Of a DNA stretch of 64,000 bases, positions 28,775 to 36,470 are shown piece by piece. Position numbers and translations under genes: made by a program. How positions within the stretch are numbered: the first letter of the stretch is position 1; each line of letters begins with the position of its first letter. The notes under the pieces were generated by a model, which was given only the letters and a program-made list of their open reading frames with translations, was not told where the DNA came from and ran no database searches. Source of the DNA: Dethiobacter alkaliphilus (GTDB lineage: Bacteria; Bacillota; Dethiobacteria; DTU022; UBA8154); contig JAENYV010000016.1 in assembly GCA_016841605.1 (NCBI GenBank), forward strand, positions 22,312 to 86,311, in the 5' to 3' direction.

Positions 28775-29854
28775 ATGTTAAGATTACAAGACATATTGTA
28801 TTTAAGCGATTTTACACGTTTACCTAAAAATCTTCTAAAAGATATTTGCACTGAGCTAAATATGGAAAGCAATGGCTCCCTATTCGATCTTGGAGAAAAA
28901 GTCTATAACGAATTAGAAGATAATTATAGTACAGTAATAGAAATGTGTGCTGACAAAATTTTTTGCGGAAAGACTGCTGCTACATGGTATAAATTCGATC
29001 AAGATAGTTTAGGTAATCTAGACAGTTTACAAAGCGTAATTACAAAAAATTTAGGTTTTAACCCATTTGAGGATATTAAACTACCGCCAAAAGAGGAACT
29101 GTCAACACAGCCGCAAATTATTAGCGGGATAGTTGGCCAACAAAACGATTGTTTCTTAAGATTTATTGTAAAAAATGGTATAAGAAGAGATTATTATGGT
29201 TCAAATTCTGAAGCTGTTGTGCAACCTGAAATTATTACAGCATACATTGATATTAATAATGGAATTATAGAAGTTCGTACAGACTCAAAGAAAGCAAACA
29301 AAGTAGCAGAGTCTTTTGTACGAGCTATAGGTCAAACAATATCATTAAATCACAGTACTTTGCTTGCCCCTTTTGGCAATAATGTAGAAAATTTTGCTGA
29401 CGCACTTAAGGGTGAATTAATTGATGCTACCTCAAAGCCAGAGTTATTATTAGAAAATTTTACAGAAGAGCAAGGTCAAGCGGTTGTAGACATTTTGATT
29501 GCTCTTGAAAATTATTTTGAAGAAGATGATATAGAACAATTGCAAATTTGTCTACAAGATGCAAATAATAAGTTCGGCGCACATATTGCTACTGTACCGT
29601 TTAGAGCGTTGATATTGACTGGTATGGAAAAGGTAGGCATGGGAAGCCTCAGAGAATTAAGAGGAATGCCTTTATATGATTGCTTTAAACCTTTCTTACA
29701 GCATCAGGGAGGATATATCGCATTTCCCTTTACACATGCTGGAATAGAAAGTGCATATACTATTAGAGTAGGATTAACTACAAACAGTATATATTTTAGC
29801 ACACCAGCGAATGAAGAGATACTTCGATTTGTGAGAGAACAGCTTTTTGTATAA
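28775..29854 (+). CDS. accessory protein of unknown function (359 residues)
   Basis: First gene of an AT-rich three-gene cassette between integrase and lysogeny genes, transcribed against the integrase. Predicted soluble; the N-terminal 60 residues look helical (RLPKNLLKDICTEL), the rest is mixed alpha/beta with no catalytic motif that I recognise. GCGAGGG precedes ATG 28775. Position and base composition are those of a lysogenic-conversion or defence gene, but no function can be assigned. Confidence 0.75.
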   Translation: MLRLQDILYLSDFTRLPKNLLKDICTELNMESNGSLFDLGEKVYNELEDNYSTVIEMCADKIFCGKTAATWYKFDQDSLGNLDSLQSVITKNLGFNPFEDIKLPPKEELSTQPQIISGIVGQQNDCFLRFIVKNGIRRDYYGSNSEAVVQPEIITAYIDINNGIIEVRTDSKKANKVAESFVRAIGQTISLNHSTLLAPFGNNVENFADALKGELIDATSKPELLLENFTEEQGQAVVDILIALENYFEEDDIEQLQICLQDANNKFGAHIATVPFRALILTGMEKVGMGSLRELRGMPLYDCFKPFLQHQGGYIAFPFTHAGIESAYTIRVGLTTNSIYFSTPANEEILRFVREQLFV

Positions 29855-29875
29855 AATCCATAGGAGGTTCTTTCT

Positions 29876-30325
29876 ATGCGATGGAAAGAAAAAAGAAAAA
29901 TCGAAAAGTTTATTGAAACCATCGCATTCAGCGCCATTAAAAGATTTTATCCAACAGCTGTTGCAAAGCACACAGGTATACCTGTTGATGAAGTGTTTCA
30001 GCTATTATTAGAGATGTGCGAATCTGGACAACTTAAACTAGTCTGGGAAGTAAGATGTCCAGGCTACAATTGTGCTCGAACCTTAGTAACATTTACAACC
30101 AAAGAAAACCCTCCAGTGGAGTATTTTTGTTCTACATGCGGCGAGAATATAGAAATTGATAACAGTAATATTTTCCCAGCTTTTGAGGTAGCAGAGGAGT
30201 TTCGTGATTATATAAGAGAAGAAAGTAAAAAAAAAAATCTCTTAAGGTTGAGGGTAGTTTTATTGACTTGGTTGGCCCCCCTATCCCTGTTAGCTCTTTG
30301 GGTTTCGGTTTTTCTCCAGGTTTAG
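29876..30325 (+). CDS. wHTH - zinc ribbon - C-terminal TM protein
   Basis: 149 residues. The N-terminal part (IAFSAIKRFYPTAVAKHTGIPVDEVFQLLL) looks like a winged helix, followed by a zinc ribbon (CPGYNC near 60 and CSTCG near 87) and one C-terminal membrane segment (VVLLTWLAPLSLLALWVSVFL). AGGAGG precedes ATG 29876. It lies 21 bp after the 359-residue gene and overlaps upstream sequence of the next ORF, suggesting one operon. A tail-anchored adaptor or sensor is plausible; function unknown. Confidence 0.75.
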   Translation: MRWKEKRKIEKFIETIAFSAIKRFYPTAVAKHTGIPVDEVFQLLLEMCESGQLKLVWEVRCPGYNCARTLVTFTTKENPPVEYFCSTCGENIEIDNSNIFPAFEVAEEFRDYIREESKKKNLLRLRVVLLTWLAPLSLLALWVSVFLQV

Positions 30326-30399
30326 AAAACATTATCAAAAATAAAGATGTTATAATTTTTGTGCAAATGGTAAATGGGATGGTTAATGGAGGGATTAAT

Positions 30400-30714
30400 A
30401 TGGGAGATAGAAAGATAGAAAATAGTTTTAATCAAGCAAACATTAAAGGAACGAATGTGCAGGGAGATAATGTTCAATTAGACTATAATGAAGGAATTCC
30501 AACGGAATTGTTTCAGCAATTAATGCAAGATATAGGAAAAATAAAAGATGAAGAAAAAAAGGAATTAGCAAAGCATTTTGCAGAAGAAATTCAAAAAGCC
30601 GCATCTGAAAGAAATTTTGATAAAGCTAAAAAGGGATTAAAATGGCTTTCGGGAATTCTCACGACTACAGCTTCATTAGCTAGCATTGCAACTTTTTTGG
30701 GAATTGTACTTTAA
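30400..30714 (+). CDS. small protein with N-terminal GDN-type motif and hydrophobic C-terminal helix
   Basis: 104 residues. The N-terminus reads IENSFNQANIKGTNVQGDN, similar to short Gly/Asn beta-strand motifs placed before effectors in bacterial conflict proteins. The middle is a charged helix. The last 25 residues (LSGILTTTASLASIATFLGIVL) form an uncharged hydrophobic helix that could insert into a membrane. TGGAGGG precedes ATG 30400; a longer reading from 30268 overlaps the previous gene and is unlikely. Third gene of the accessory cassette. Confidence 0.65.
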   Translation: MGDRKIENSFNQANIKGTNVQGDNVQLDYNEGIPTELFQQLMQDIGKIKDEEKKELAKHFAEEIQKAASERNFDKAKKGLKWLSGILTTTASLASIATFLGIVL

Positions 30715-30918
30715 GATTAAAATACCAGCTTTTCCATCAGTTGCAGATTCCTTCTCATTAGAAGCCAGGTTAATCACAAAAGGATCCTCGGCTTCCAAAA
30801 AAATAGCTGCCATGAAGGCCCTGGAGAGTAAGATGGAGACCGGGCTGGAGAGGAAACACTTAACCCACTTAAATAAATTTACAACCGTTGAAGAAAAACG
30901 AATATGTAATCAATAACT

Positions 30919-31170
30919 TTAATTTATTTCCCATATTCCTTTAGGAGTACTATCGGCTGGTTTTAAAATACCTTTTTTCCTTAACTGAGTTGCCTGCCAT
31001 CTGATACGGTACTGCCAGGTAAAAAACAAGTCTCCAGACTTACGCAATTCGCTTTCGTAATTATTCCAAACATATTTACAAATTTCTACTAATGATGCTC
31101 TTCCCCCATAATATCTTAAAGCTTCAATTATCATGTTACTCAGGTCATCCATGGTAATCATATTAAGCAT
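30919..31170 (-). CDS. winged-helix domain protein (Mrr N-terminal-like)
   Basis: 83 residues resembling the stand-alone winged helix of the Mrr N-terminal domain: ALRYYGGRASLVEICKYVW, then RIRWQATQLRKKGIL and a final GIWEIN strand. Probably DNA binding. A G-rich stretch (TAGGGGGAC) precedes ATG 31170; the 200 bp between it and the accessory cassette holds no credible gene. Confidence 0.65.
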   Translation of the reverse strand: MLNMITMDDLSNMIIEALRYYGGRASLVEICKYVWNNYESELRKSGDLFFTWQYRIRWQATQLRKKGILKPADSTPKGIWEIN

Positions 31171-31176
31171 GTCCCC

Positions 31177-31337
31177 CTAAGCTTTTTTGCCCTTCTTCTT
31201 CAACTTCTCCAGCAACTCCCCGATCTTTTCCTGCTGCTTCATTTCGCCCTCCGGATCCAACTCAAAGTTCACATCCAACCAACTACCCTCGCGGGCCTCA
31301 GGGGGGGGGGAGGAGCTGCCGGGGACGTTTATAATTT
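31177..31337 (-). pseudogene. orphan C-terminal coding fragment with a C10/G10 tract
   Basis: On the minus strand a frame is open from about 31337 to TAG at 31177-31179 and reads as a plausible C-terminus (SWLDVNFELDPEGEMKQQ, then a Lys/Glu helix ending KKKGKKA) but has no good start; it contains a run of ten G on the + strand at 31301-31310. It looks like the tail of a larger gene lost by recombination. A short translated ORF from an internal ATG cannot be excluded. Confidence 0.45.
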
Positions 31338-31838
31338 AATAGTTAATCCCTCACCAATACATTCAATCAGCACTTTCATAATATAATCCAGATTTTTTCG
31401 TTGATATGGATTTCCCAATTGTTTCATAAGGATTTCGGCCAAGGATAATCTATGCATATTTTTACCGTCAAAATTATCATAATGGCAGATAAATTCATCT
31501 GCTAAAATTTTTATTGCTTTTCTAATTGTTAAGTCAGATTCTTCGTAGAATTCCTCGTTTAACATGTCATCAATCTTTTTTGCTAACAATTCTTCTCCAA
31601 CCTTTCGTAGTAATATTTGTACTGTATAATTATTTTTGTTCCTTTCGCTTTCAATGCACATTGCCCGAAGCTGTACGACAATAATATCCAAATATGTAAT
31701 AACATCAATATCTTTATTACCAAATGTGTTAATTTCTCGAAATCTCTTATACCTCCTGAGCAAAAGTGCAAAGTGAACATTAAAATTCTTAATATACTCC
31801 ATTAAACGCAATTGTTCTGCATATGTCTCATCATCCAT
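31329..31838 (-). CDS. helical protein of unknown function in lysogeny block
   Basis: 169 residues, mostly alpha-helical, with no membrane segment. The stretch FNVHFALLLRRYKRF and a later conserved-looking KILADEFICHYDN are visible, reminiscent in style of HEPN-like or abortive-infection helical proteins, but no diagnostic RxxxxH motif is seen. It lies 18 bp after the ImmA/IrrE-like gene, so probably co-transcribed with it. Function unknown. Confidence 0.6.
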   Translation of the reverse strand: MDDETYAEQLRLMEYIKNFNVHFALLLRRYKRFREINTFGNKDIDVITYLDIIVVQLRAMCIESERNKNNYTVQILLRKVGEELLAKKIDDMLNEEFYEESDLTIRKAIKILADEFICHYDNFDGKNMHRLSLAEILMKQLGNPYQRKNLDYIMKVLIECIGEGLTIKL

Positions 31839-31856
31839 TACCTATCCATCCTTTCT

Positions 31857-32279
31857 CTACTCTCCCCAATATACTTTTACAAGCTTGGCAGGCACCCTGC
31901 TTCTGGCTGCATAATTTTCAACCGTTTCTCCATATTCCGGAGGCTTGTCCATTAGAAGCATTGCCGCAAAAAGGTCTGCTTCGCGTTCATATCGCCCTGG
32001 GACAAAATAAGTGTTTTCTTTAATAAAGAAATAACCGACATTCGCAGGGTGAAGCTCCTTGTGGCCGATTTCGTGAGCGATGATGGCTCGCTTTTCCGGT
32101 TCCGGCAGATTAGCTTTAACTCCGATAATTTTTCTCCCATTCAAATAGAAGATAAGTCCCCGAATTTTTTTAAAAGCATATTCAAATACCTCAATACCCA
32201 GGTAGTCCGCCAATTCATGCGGGCACCTGGTTTTATATTTTCGAATTAGGCGGCTTACAGAATTTTTAATATGGCTCAT
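31857..32279 (-). CDS. ImmA/IrrE family metallopeptidase
   Basis: 140 residues with the zinc protease motif HEIGHKELH (about 68-76) and a later Glu in YEREADLFAAMLLM, as in ImmA/IrrE proteins that cleave phage or mobile-element repressors after DNA damage. AGGTGAT precedes ATG 32279. It lies downstream of two XRE repressors on the same strand, the usual partner arrangement, so it is a candidate inducer of one of them. Confidence 0.9.
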   Translation of the reverse strand: MSHIKNSVSRLIRKYKTRCPHELADYLGIEVFEYAFKKIRGLIFYLNGRKIIGVKANLPEPEKRAIIAHEIGHKELHPANVGYFFIKENTYFVPGRYEREADLFAAMLLMDKPPEYGETVENYAARSRVPAKLVKVYWGE

Positions 32280-32326
32280 AAAATCACCTGTCGGTATTTG
32301 TATTTTTTTGTCGAAAACTTTATAAA

Positions 32327-32351
32327 GTAGAAAAACTACCTTGCGGTAGTT
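32327..32351 (-). terminator. intrinsic terminator of the repressor transcript
   Basis: Perfect 7-bp stem AACTACC/GGTAGTT (32334-32340 and 32345-32351) with a 4-nt loop; read on the minus strand it is followed by a short T-run. It would end the transcript running from the repressor through the TPR-like gene. Confidence 0.55.
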
Positions 32352-32414
32352 ATTTATAATTTTAATGATTAAATTTTTGCAGTATCATGACAACTCCGTT
32401 CTGTTTCTTTCCGA

Positions 32415-33185
32415 TCATTCCCCGCTCTTTATCTTTGAAGCTTTTTTCTTTAGCTTTTCAATTCTACCCTTAAATCCGTTTTTTGTTTTGTCTATTAAAC
32501 CGTAGCTTAAGGCCAGGTTGCAGATTTCTATTGCTTCTTTATATCGACCTTGATTTTCATAAATAATCACAAGCCTTTGAAAAGAAGGAACAAACAGATT
32601 AAAGGTAACGGATTCAGCCTTTTTTAATATTCTTTTTCGTTCAGATTTATTATATAGTGGGTTGTTAGCTTGTTTTATAAATCTATCTTTTTCCTCTTTG
32701 AGGTATTCTTCTTTAAATTCAGGAAATTTTATAATATCTTCCATACAATATTTTATACATCTTTCAATCCATTCTGGGCCTTCGTTTCTTCGTTTATAGC
32801 ACAAATCAATTAAACTATTATATGTAAAATGCAAATCAACTTGATTTTTATTTGTTCTCAAGGCTTCTTCTAACAATTTGTCAGCAAGCTCATATTTCTT
32901 TTTACTAATGGCCCAAACCGCATAATTGCTTAAAAATCCAGAATCTGATTGGGTTGTCGAAGCCTCAACCTTTGGATTATCTAAATGCTTTGAGTTAAGG
33001 CCACCCAGAGAAGAAGCGTAGCATTCCTTAATAAATTCTCGCTCTTCAGGCAACAAAGATTCCCAAAATTTTTCTAACTTAAGGAAAGCAATTATGCCGC
33101 CGTATTTCTTCTTCGGGTCTTTTGGCTTTTTCCCAAACAACCTACCTAACACCAATATCGCTCCTATTTTTTCTTCCTCTTCCAT
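32415..33185 (-). CDS. TPR-like helical repeat protein
   Basis: About 250 residues made of paired helices such as YAVWAISKKKYELADKLLEEAL and LVIIYENQGRYKEAIEICNLAL, typical of tetratricopeptide repeats, ending in a Lys-rich tail. No enzymatic motif. It overlaps the 3' end of the repressor gene; TTG 33155, preceded by AGGAG, is an alternative start with better ribosome-site spacing. Likely protein-protein interaction partner in the lysogeny block. Confidence 0.7.
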   Translation of the reverse strand: MEEEEKIGAILVLGRLFGKKPKDPKKKYGGIIAFLKLEKFWESLLPEEREFIKECYASSLGGLNSKHLDNPKVEASTTQSDSGFLSNYAVWAISKKKYELADKLLEEALRTNKNQVDLHFTYNSLIDLCYKRRNEGPEWIERCIKYCMEDIIKFPEFKEEYLKEEKDRFIKQANNPLYNKSERKRILKKAESVTFNLFVPSFQRLVIIYENQGRYKEAIEICNLALSYGLIDKTKNGFKGRIEKLKKKASKIKSGE

Positions 33186-33517
33186 ACCATCTTTAGGAAG
33201 CCTAATATATCTTCTTTATCTTCATCGTCCAGGGGGGCACCGTCAAATTTCACGTTACTATTTCGAAGGAATTCTTCAAGTTCAGCGTCGGTGGGTTCGT
33301 CTGGGATGGATTCGTTGCGATTGTTGGTACGGCCTAATAAATAATCTGTGCTGCAGTTAAAATAATCTGCAATTTTTTGAAGAGTTTCATGATCAGGGTG
33401 TGCTCTTCCTACCTCATAATGGCCTATTGTTTGTTGAGATAAACCAATAATCTTACCTAATTGTTTTTGAGTTATATTTTTTTCATTTCTTAGCTTTTTT
33501 AATCTTTTTGGAAGCAT
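33164..33517 (-). CDS. XRE-family repressor (cI-like), first switch
   Basis: 117 residues. The N-terminal HTH_XRE domain is clear (LKKLRNEKNITQKQLGKIIGLSQQTIGHYEVGR), followed by an acidic C-terminal region. AAGGGGTG precedes ATG 33517. It is divergent from a Cro-like gene at 33671, and the intergenic region carries several TACTCA/TGAGTA half sites, the classical layout of a lysogeny switch. Confidence 0.88.
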   Translation of the reverse strand: MLPKRLKKLRNEKNITQKQLGKIIGLSQQTIGHYEVGRAHPDHETLQKIADYFNCSTDYLLGRTNNRNESIPDEPTDAELEEFLRNSNVKFDGAPLDDEDKEDILGFLKMVWKRKKK

Positions 33518-33596
33518 ATCGCACCCCTTCTGCACTTAATAATACTATTTCTATGAGTATTTGAAAAGAAATTACTCAAAAAATCAGTAAAAAGGG

Positions 33597-33625
33597 TTGA
33601 CTTACTCATATGCTGAGTATATAAT
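33597..33625 (+). promoter_or_regulatory. early promoter with operator filling its spacer (switch 1)
   Basis: TTGACT (33597-33602) and TATAAT (33620-33625) are separated by exactly 17 bp, and these 17 bp are the palindrome TACTCATATGCTGAGTA (33603-33619). Further half sites lie at 33554-33559, 33572-33577 and 33637-33642. A bound repressor would cover the promoter completely. Confidence 0.85.
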
Positions 33626-33670
33626 TAATACGAAATTACTCATATTGTTAGTTAGAGGTGGTGAAAAACA

Positions 33671-33904
33671 GTGCCCGTAATTAGAAACAACTTGATTAAA
33701 GCAAGAGGCAAAAGGACGCAATCTGAAATAGCTAACCTCTGTGGCGTTGAACAACAAACGTATTCTCATTGGGAAAGAGGACGTTCAAAGCCGTCTATAG
33801 AGAAAATGTTGCTGATAGAAAAAATATTAGGCGTTCCTAAGGAAGAACTTTTTTTTGATATTTTTAACTCACAATATGAGTTAAAAACCAAATCCACCGC
33901 CTAA
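33671..33904 (+). CDS. Cro-like XRE regulator, first switch
   Basis: 77 residues with an HTH_XRE domain (NLIKARGKRTQSEIANLCGVEQQTYSHWERGRSKPS). It starts at GTG 33671 behind AGAGGTGG. It is the first gene of the + strand transcript opposite the 33164-33517 repressor, so it is probably the antirepressor/Cro of that switch. Confidence 0.85.
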   Translation: MPVIRNNLIKARGKRTQSEIANLCGVEQQTYSHWERGRSKPSIEKMLLIEKILGVPKEELFFDIFNSQYELKTKSTA

Positions 33905-33915
33905 AGAGGTGCCCA

Positions 33916-33963
33916 GATGGATATATGCCGCAGTTGCCCTAACAACCCTAATAGGAAGCACTA
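33916..33963 (+). CDS. 15-codon mini-ORF after first Cro
   Basis: ATG 33916 with AGAGGTG at 33905-33911 reads 15 codons with a CxxC (CRSCPNNPNRKH) and stops. It sits where the second switch has its next small gene (34924) and may be a truncated remnant of such a gene. Confidence 0.3.
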
Positions 33964-34028
33964 AGCGAGCCTATTCCGGAAGGGTCAAATCTCGCAGAAA
34001 ACCTCGTGCCAGATGAGCTAAAACCTGC

Positions 34029-34289
34029 TTAGCTGATTGTGTATCGTTTCCAAGGTATACGACCGGGATGTATGTTCGCAAGAAATTTAACAATATCGTT
34101 TTTGCCCTGATAAGTTGGAATACCGCGTGAATCTTGTGCCATTAAAATAATTGGCATACCCGGAAAAACGGAAGAAAGAGAACGTCTCATATTGCTAGCT
34201 GCAGCAGTATTGCTGATTACATGGGATTTTACTACAACGACAGCAAAGGTAACACCCTGTTCTTTAATAACAGCACCATCAATTTGCAT
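34029..34289 (-). CDS. small conserved-looking phage protein
   Basis: 86 residues, alpha/beta, starting MQIDGAVIKEQGVTFAVVVV and containing FPGMPIILMAQDSRGIPTYQG and IHPGRIPWKRYTI. No catalytic motif. It lies 22 bp downstream of the second repressor on the same strand, so it is probably co-transcribed with it. Function unknown. Confidence 0.7.
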   Translation of the reverse strand: MQIDGAVIKEQGVTFAVVVVKSHVISNTAAASNMRRSLSSVFPGMPIILMAQDSRGIPTYQGKNDIVKFLANIHPGRIPWKRYTIS

Positions 34290-34311
34290 TTAAAATCGCC
34301 ACCTTTCAGAT

Positions 34312-34551
34312 TTACTCATCATACTCAGCATTAATGAGGGGAGGGAAGTCAAAAAAATCAACTATAGAAATACCCAGACCGTTAGAAATTTTCATAAGCG
34401 TTACAAGCTGAGGGTTACGACTCTTACCCTTCAGTATGCTGTCGATAGTGGACTGAGTAACGCCGGACAGAGTAGCAAGACGGTTAATGCTGACGCCCTT
34501 TTCCTTGCAAAGAACTTCTATTCTTTTGGCAATAGCTTTAGAAATATGCAT
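34312..34551 (-). CDS. XRE-family repressor, second switch
   Basis: 79 residues, little more than an HTH_XRE domain (KRIEVLCKEKGVSINRLATLSGVTQSTIDSILKG). It is divergent from the Cro-like gene at 34698, and the intergenic region contains palindromes different from those of the first switch. On the minus strand TTAATT-17-TAAACT could serve as its promoter. Confidence 0.85.
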   Translation of the reverse strand: MHISKAIAKRIEVLCKEKGVSINRLATLSGVTQSTIDSILKGKSRNPQLVTLMKISNGLGISIVDFFDFPPLINAEYDE

Positions 34552-34610
34552 GTCCTACCTGCTTTACCGAAATATCGTTATTTTTAGTTTAACAGAAAAT
34601 ATTTAAAAAA

Positions 34611-34675
34611 TTAACGATATGTCGTTGACAAATGAAAAATATTGGTTTAATATGAAATTAACGATACATCGTTAA
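34611..34675 (+). promoter_or_regulatory. promoter and operators of the second switch
   Basis: TTGACA (34625-34630), 17-bp spacer, TAATAT (34648-34653). Operator A (TTAACGATATGTCGTTGA, 34611-34628) overlaps the -35; operator B (TTAACGATACATCGTTAA, 34658-34675) is a perfect 8-bp-arm palindrome just after the -10. A third half site, ATATCGTTA, is at 34572-34580 towards the repressor. Confidence 0.85.
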
Positions 34676-34697
34676 TTTGAGCGGAGGCAAGTATCTT

Positions 34698-34910
34698 ATG
34701 TTTGGAACAAAAATGCGTTACCTGCGAAAAAAAATAAAACTGTCACAGCAGAAACTGGGAGAGGAGATAAACATTCCTCAAACCACAATTTCTGACTGGG
34801 AAAACAACAAATACCTTCCCAATATCAATGAGGCCGTTAAGCTTGCTGCTGCTCTAGGTGTTTCCGTTGCAGAGCTAATAGAACAACCAAAGGATACAAA
34901 AACCGCCTAG
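34698..34910 (+). CDS. Cro-like XRE regulator, second switch
   Basis: 70 residues with HTH_XRE (MRYLRKKIKLSQQKLGEEINIPQTTISDWENNKYLPN). ATG 34698 follows GCGGAGG; an upstream in-frame TTG at 34677 lies inside the operator and is unlikely. First gene of the long early operon. Confidence 0.85.
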   Translation: MFGTKMRYLRKKIKLSQQKLGEEINIPQTTISDWENNKYLPNINEAVKLAAALGVSVAELIEQPKDTKTA

Positions 34911-34923
34911 CGAGGTGATCCAC

Positions 34924-35133
34924 ATGCCGAAAAAAAAATCCAAAATCAAAAGCTGCATTATCCTCAACCCTCCGGCGACCCCGAAAGAGCAGAAGGCGTT
35001 CCAGCAAAGGTCCGCTAAAGCCCTGGCGCTGGCCCTCTATCGGTCGCTAAGCCCGGAGCAGTTCGATGCCTTGATAAGGGCGCTGGAGGCAGACCTGGGG
35101 AGAGAAAAGCAAGAAAGGAGGGACGCATCGTGA
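34924..35133 (+). CDS. small early phage protein (69 residues)
   Basis: Basic N-terminus (MPKKKSKIKSC), then helical with LYRSLSPEQFDALIRALEADLG. GAGGTGATC precedes ATG 34924; the stop overlaps the next gene. Unknown function. Confidence 0.65.
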   Translation: MPKKKSKIKSCIILNPPATPKEQKAFQQRSAKALALALYRSLSPEQFDALIRALEADLGREKQERRDAS

Positions 35134-35318
35134 ACCAAAACAAAGGGATGCAAACAGCGGAACTAATATTGGGAACAAAACTAACAGTAAACGATCTAAA
35201 AAATGCTATCTGGGACTGCAATAACGGTCTTGTTCCAATTGGCGGCATGCCGCCAGAGTGGTATCGTAACGAGCTGTTCAAGTTGACCGGCGAAACAAAA
35301 GGCTATCACGAAATGTAA
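35130..35318 (+). CDS. small early phage protein (62 residues)
   Basis: Starts at GTG 35130 behind AAGGAGG with a 4-bp overlap to the preceding gene. Sequence includes KLTVNDLKNAIWDCNNGLVP and PPEWYRNELFKL. Unknown function. Confidence 0.6.
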   Translation: MNQNKGMQTAELILGTKLTVNDLKNAIWDCNNGLVPIGGMPPEWYRNELFKLTGETKGYHEM

Positions 35319-35343
35319 ACCCAAACCGCCTAAGGAGGCTCCC

Positions 35344-35517
35344 GTGATTTCTAAAATCGTCCCCAATATCCCCAAAATTGTTCCTAAGGTATCAGAGCTC
35401 CCTGAGGGCATGACTCAAAAAGATCTGGAGAATGCATTATATCCAAATCTGCTTGCTCTGGCCCGGATTTTCGCCAGGCATGAAATAAAGGAAAGAGAAA
35501 GGAGGTCCGCCGTATAA
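35344..35517 (+). CDS. small early phage protein (57 residues)
   Basis: GTG 35344 with AAGGAGG at 35333-35339. The N-terminus has an Ile/Val-Pro repeat (KIVPNIPKIVPKV), then a helical part ending RHEIKERERRSAV. Short but well placed in the operon, with a strong ribosome site. Unknown function. Confidence 0.5.
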   Translation: MISKIVPNIPKIVPKVSELPEGMTQKDLENALYPNLLALARIFARHEIKERERRSAV

Positions 35518-35555
35518 CACCACATTCATTAAACCACTGAAAGGAGGTGATCACC

Positions 35556-36098
35556 ATGTATAAACAAGCCAGAAAAAAGACCGGACTGAGCATAGAAGAG
35601 GCGGCTTTTCAGTTACATATCGCCCCCAGAACGCTTTGTAAATATGAGTCCGATGATCCGCGAGACCCGCGGCCAAGACCGGAAACAGTTCTATCTATGG
35701 GACTGGCTTACAAGACGCCAGTACTGACCATGCTGTATTGCCGACATGAATGCGCCATTGGTCGCCGCTACTGCTTTGATGTCCTTAACAATATTGATGT
35801 ATCCCCGGTAGCCATCTTAACGAAGTACCGACATGAGAAGCGGGAATTTAACGAGATGTTGGAACGGATGACTGAGATCTTACTGAACAAGCGGGGAAAG
35901 GATGATTGCACGGAAGAGGAAATCGGGTTTCTAAAAAAGGCATTTCTTGAGGCACTTGACGTTGAGCACGTCATTGAAACATTGAAAATCAGGCTATACG
36001 ATTTTTTGGACGTAGCAGAACTAATTAACGAACATAATCAAAAATGCATTGACTGCGGTTATTATGACCCGAAGCAGCCGGCACTGCAAATTGCTTAA
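35556..36098 (+). CDS. phage HTH-domain protein (180 residues)
   Basis: An N-terminal XRE-like helix-turn-helix (YKQARKKTGLSIEEAAFQLHIAPRTLCKYE) is followed by a helical C-terminal domain with CIDCGYYDP near the end. AAGGAGGTGATC precedes ATG 35556. Probably an early transcription regulator. Confidence 0.75.
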   Translation: MYKQARKKTGLSIEEAAFQLHIAPRTLCKYESDDPRDPRPRPETVLSMGLAYKTPVLTMLYCRHECAIGRRYCFDVLNNIDVSPVAILTKYRHEKREFNEMLERMTEILLNKRGKDDCTEEEIGFLKKAFLEALDVEHVIETLKIRLYDFLDVAELINEHNQKCIDCGYYDPKQPALQIA

Positions 36099-36147
36099 AA
36101 GAAAGGCAGCTTAGAAAGAGAAAAGGGAAGGGGGATGGAGACCGACA

Positions 36148-36417
36148 ATGAAAAACGTCACCGCCGCAACATCTGCAACCACCGTAACCAACGCCACCGC
36201 TGCAACCGCATCCGTAAACGCCCTCGACGCCGAAACCTGGTGCAACGACTGCGGAATACCGCTTGAAGAAAGCCAGGAGTGCCCGGCATATAAGAGGCTG
36301 TATCAACTGAGAGACGGACTTAGGGAGATTCTGGAAACGGTGGGGGTTGAGCTGAAGACGCGGGATGGGGTGAATGTGATAATCGTGGATAAGGACGGCC
36401 ACGAAGTGGGGCTGTAG
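36148..36417 (+). CDS. small Cys-containing phage protein (89 residues)
   Basis: An Ala/Thr-rich N-terminus, then CNDCGIPLEESQECPAYK, which could bind a metal, and a helical/beta tail (VNVIIVDKDGHEVGL). Unknown function; in the early operon. Confidence 0.55.
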   Translation: MKNVTAATSATTVTNATAATASVNALDAETWCNDCGIPLEESQECPAYKRLYQLRDGLREILETVGVELKTRDGVNVIIVDKDGHEVGL

Positions 36418-36470
36418 ATGAATTTGTTATAGGGGAATTTGCGAGAAAAAGGGAAGGAGCTGGCGCAAGA

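Noticed and set aside
30686..30916. 76-residue ORF after the accessory cassette
   Set aside because: No ribosome site and no protein-like pattern at the start; at most a remnant of a lost gene (EARLITKGSSASKK part).
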